DNA of 64,000 nt from a virus, in IMG/VR virus record IMGVR_UViG_3300017527_000512, positions 1 through 64,000 of that record. The stretch is one strand, 5' to 3'. The first letter of the stretch is position 1. Each line of letters opens with the position of its first letter. Shown one piece after another: positions 61,412-64,000 of this stretch. The notes beneath the pieces were generated by a model. The model did no database searches and was not told the origin of the DNA. It saw only the letters and a list, made by a program, of their open reading frames with translations. The translations under genes and the position numbers were made by a program.

Positions 61412-62311
61412 ATGGAAAATGAAAACAGAACTATAGAAGATGTTGATTCTCCTGCGCAGATTAACTTATCATCTTTAGAGGATAACTTTAGCTTGTCTAA
61501 CCTGCATGTTTCTTTATTAAAAAAATTCAGGACGTCTAAGTTACTAATAGGTATTATATTAATGAGTTTGATAGTTTGTGTAGCTTCTATAGCGGTTTTA
61601 TGGTCTCAATACAAACACTTAACTTATCAAAATAAGTTACACTATCAGATGCTATATAATATAAATAAATCAGCCTTTAATGATAGTAGAAAAGAGGTTG
61701 CTACACTTTGGTTTAGCAGTGTTGCTTTATTATATTACCCTTATTATACTGAACAAGATATGTCAGATTTGGCAGAGCTTGTCTATGAAACAGGGGAAGT
61801 TAAATATAATATTCCTATGGAGTTTTGGGCGACTTTCTTTGCTTACGAGAGTTCTTTCAATTTTGAAGTTGTTCATCAACGTACTGGAGCTACGGGATTA
61901 TCGCAGATAATGCCTGTCTTAGGATCTTATTTAGCTGAAGCATGTGGTATTCCTTATAAAGGGTCTAAGACTCTTAAGAACCCTTTATACAATGCGCGTA
62001 TGGGTATGAGATTTTACAAAGATTTATTTGATGAATATGGCTTCAAATTTGCATTATGCGGGTATAATTGGGGAGAAGGAAAAGCAAATGAGTGGAAGAA
62101 AGCCGGATCAATCCCTAAGACAAAAAGATTTTATTATCATAATTTTTTAAGGACTAAGGTTGAGATAGAGCAGGCTACAGGTAAGAAGTATCCTATTCCT
62201 TATATAGATAGTAAAGATTATGCGTATATTGAGTCAAAGTATTTAAAAGAGAAAGTAGAGAAATTAAAGCAAAAGGTAAAAACAGCTACTTCTAAGGGAG
62301 ATACTAATTAG
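61412..62311 (+). CDS. Membrane-anchored lytic transglycosylase
   Basis: 299 aa, AGGGG ribosome site. A single N-terminal membrane helix (residues ~44-64; LLIGIILMSLIVCVASIAVLW) places the catalytic domain outside the cytoplasm. The SLT domain is clear: E146 in AYESSF as the catalytic glutamate, then GATGLSQIMP and the ALCGYNWGEG motif, with NPLYNARMGMRFYKDL typical of soluble lytic transglycosylase folds. It cuts peptidoglycan glycan strands, as endolysin or wall-remodelling enzyme. The C-terminal tail is basic and Lys-rich. Confidence 0.85.
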   Translation: MENENRTIEDVDSPAQINLSSLEDNFSLSNLHVSLLKKFRTSKLLIGIILMSLIVCVASIAVLWSQYKHLTYQNKLHYQMLYNINKSAFNDSRKEVATLWFSSVALLYYPYYTEQDMSDLAELVYETGEVKYNIPMEFWATFFAYESSFNFEVVHQRTGATGLSQIMPVLGSYLAEACGIPYKGSKTLKNPLYNARMGMRFYKDLFDEYGFKFALCGYNWGEGKANEWKKAGSIPKTKRFYYHNFLRTKVEIEQATGKKYPIPYIDSKDYAYIESKYLKEKVEKLKQKVKTATSKGDTN

Positions 62312-63094
62312 ATGTCTGAAGTCAGGTGTTCTATCTGTAATGATAGAGGATATATTCCCTTCAAGGGAAAAATAAAGAATTGTTCGTGTTTTTCCAGAAA
62401 TAGACTTATCAATTATTTTTCTCAGGTACAGGCCTTTTATTGTGCAATCAAACCTAAGAAATTTGAGTATGATGAAGACGTTCAGTTTTTATTTTCATCA
62501 AAAGAGGAGTTTAAGTTTGTCTTGTATGATCTTTTAAGGAAAAGATTTCCCTGCAAGTACTTGTATCTTAACTTCGCAGCTTTTATGGATGTTGCTTTCA
62601 GTAAGGACGGAGAGTCTCTTAGATCTATTTCAAGAGAGAATGATTTCTTAATTTTATCTTTAGATAGCGTAAATAAATCGGCATTGTCAAAGATGGGAAT
62701 GTCTTTGCAAGATTTTATCTTTTATTCTAAGTCATTGAAGAAAAAGATTCTTATTTATTCTTCTCTAGACAGGAGATCCTTGTCAAGTATTATGGGTAAG
62801 GAATTTGTAATCAATTTATTGTCTACTTTGGTAGTGGTAAGTAAATTTCCTAAATTAGACCCTACCGAAGAAGTGATTCACAAGAAAAGAAATAAATCGC
62901 AATTAGATTTTATTTCGCAAGGTACTAGAGAGTCAAAAGACGCTCCTGATTCCTCAATAATGGATTTATTTCGGGACAAGAGAAGCTCTGAAAAGAAACA
63001 AAGTGATAGGGAAGTGAAGAATATGACTTCTTTAGAAGATTTAAATAGGATGATGGGTAAGGGTCGATCTAATCCATCTATGAGAGTATCTTGA
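62312..63094 (+). CDS. Helicase-loader-like zinc finger protein
   Basis: 260 aa. N-terminal Cys motif CSICNDRGYIPF...CSC resembles the zinc finger of DnaC/DnaI-type helicase loaders. The middle has an alpha-beta pattern, but the Walker A loop of DnaC loaders is not seen, so any ATPase function is doubtful. The C-terminal ~80 residues are charged and disordered (SSEKKQSDREVKNMT). It precedes the DnaB-type helicase and overlaps it by one base, which supports the loader role. GGGAG lies 12 nt upstream. Confidence 0.6.
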   Translation: MSEVRCSICNDRGYIPFKGKIKNCSCFSRNRLINYFSQVQAFYCAIKPKKFEYDEDVQFLFSSKEEFKFVLYDLLRKRFPCKYLYLNFAAFMDVAFSKDGESLRSISRENDFLILSLDSVNKSALSKMGMSLQDFIFYSKSLKKKILIYSSLDRRSLSSIMGKEFVINLLSTLVVVSKFPKLDPTEEVIHKKRNKSQLDFISQGTRESKDAPDSSIMDLFRDKRSSEKKQSDREVKNMTSLEDLNRMMGKGRSNPSMRVS

Positions 63095-64000
63095 TGTCTG
63101 ACTTTGATGCGGTTTCTTATGTTAAAACCCTTTTATCAGGTTTTCTTCATCCTGGGATAGCTTTAGATATAAGAGAAATGAACTATGTTTATTTCTTAGA
63201 ATCTGGAATAAAAATACTTGGTCTTGAGAATGTTTTAGAAGATGTTCAGAATAAATATTCCAGTGAGAATAGTATTCCTTCAGTACAGTATCTTTCTACT
63301 ACATATCCAATTCAAATATCTCTGTTTAATGATATTATAGCAGTAAATACTAATACCTTAGCCAATCATTCTGAATACAGAAATTTAGTAGATACTTACT
63401 ATAATTTTTATAGCAAGGAACATAAAGCTAGGGTCTATGAGAAAGCCTCAGAACTAGCTAAAGAGAATCCTGTTAATGCTGATCGTTTTCTACAAGATAA
63501 CATAGACGTCCGTCAAAGAACTGTACAAACTATTTCTGAGTTTGATGTTAAGAACACCTATGATGACACTTTTTCTAAAAATTGTATTTTCGCTCCTTAT
63601 ATTAGACCCTTAGACGATGCTATAGATAGATTTATAGCTCAAGGTTTATTAATAACTTTAGGTTTTACAAGTCATGGTAAGACTACCTTAGCAATGAACC
63701 TTGTTTATACCTCTGTTGTTTTCCAGAAAGCTAATCATGCAGTCCTTTCGCTGGAAATGACTAAAAGAGAATTATTATATCGTTTAATTCTTAGACACTC
63801 TCTTCATGAGAAGTTTGAGGAAGACTTTGTAGAATTAACTTTAAATGAGTTCTTATTCAATCGTATGAATGATGAGCAGAAATATTTTATTTTAGATATC
63901 GTATGGGAAGATTTTAAACAATATGATAATAAATTATTTATTTTAGATCATAGTGATTTTGATACGATAGATCCTTTTGAGGTAGAAAATCGTTTGATAC
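63094..64000 (+). CDS. DnaB-type replicative helicase, cut at the window end
   Basis: ATG at 63094 overlaps the upstream TGA (ATGA). 302 codons are visible. N-terminal domain helical and without catalytic motifs (ALDIREMNYVYFLESGIK); the RecA-like domain begins near residue 165 with PLDDAIDRFIAQGL, and Walker A GFTSHGKTT at residues 190-198, followed by VLSLEMTKRELLYRLI, as in DnaB helicases. It unwinds the phage replication fork. The rest lies beyond the window, so the length cannot be judged. Confidence 0.85.
   Translation, partial: MSDFDAVSYVKTLLSGFLHPGIALDIREMNYVYFLESGIKILGLENVLEDVQNKYSSENSIPSVQYLSTTYPIQISLFNDIIAVNTNTLANHSEYRNLVDTYYNFYSKEHKARVYEKASELAKENPVNADRFLQDNIDVRQRTVQTISEFDVKNTYDDTFSKNCIFAPYIRPLDDAIDRFIAQGLLITLGFTSHGKTTLAMNLVYTSVVFQKANHAVLSLEMTKRELLYRLILRHSLHEKFEEDFVELTLNEFLFNRMNDEQKYFILDIVWEDFKQYDNKLFILDHSDFDTIDPFEVENRLI

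Overview
This window is part of the genome of a large, AT-rich, contractile-tailed (myovirus-type) bacteriophage. Every gene I support lies on the plus strand. Genes are tightly packed, often with 1-40 nt overlaps (ATGA or TAATG junctions), and most are preceded by AAGGA or GGAG ribosome binding sites. A tail sheath, a tail tube candidate, tandem tape-measure proteins, a baseplate hub, spike and PAAR-like tip, a baseplate J protein and long fibres identify the virion type. No capsid, portal or terminase gene is visible, so the head module must lie outside. No tRNA, CRISPR array or integrase was seen.

Layout. 1-6.2 kb: the tail end of a homing-type nuclease, small unknown genes, an sce7726-like nuclease, a gene pair that may be joined by frameshifting, then a membrane cassette ending in a membrane HD-GYP cyclic-di-GMP phosphodiesterase and a WYL-domain protein. 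6.3-16.8 kb: neck and tail genes, sheath and tube, interrupted by two large Vsr-like/GNAT homing-type nucleases. 16.8-36.2 kb: chaperone-like pair, two tape-measure paralogues, hub, spike, tip and wedge genes, with an HNH nuclease inserted. 36.3-55.6 kb: a third Vsr-like nuclease, a terminator, fibre and collar genes, an unknown cluster, an SNF2-type helicase, then long fibres. 55.6-64 kb: small membrane proteins, a membrane PAS-PAS-GGDEF-EAL protein, a gamma-glutamylcyclotransferase-like protein, a MinD/FlhG-type ATPase, a membrane-anchored lytic transglycosylase, a helicase-loader-like protein and a DnaB-type helicase cut by the window end.

The most unusual content is the pair of membrane-bound cyclic-di-GMP enzymes with intact catalytic motifs (HD-GYP; GGDEF with an RxxD inhibitory site, plus EAL), accompanied by a MinD/FlhG-like ATPase. 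Together they suggest that the phage rewires second-messenger, motility or surface physiology of a cyclic-di-GMP-using, probably flagellated, host; the host itself cannot be named from the sequence. Other notable structure: four copies of a ~57-nt conserved intergenic element placed directly after stop codons; perfect hairpins covering start codons or ribosome binding sites; a strong Shine-Dalgarno with no start codon just before a TGA that could be crossed by a +1 shift; an in-frame amber codon separating two chaperone-position genes; duplicated tape-measure genes; and patchwork DNA identity among the homing-type nucleases, indicating recent gene conversion.
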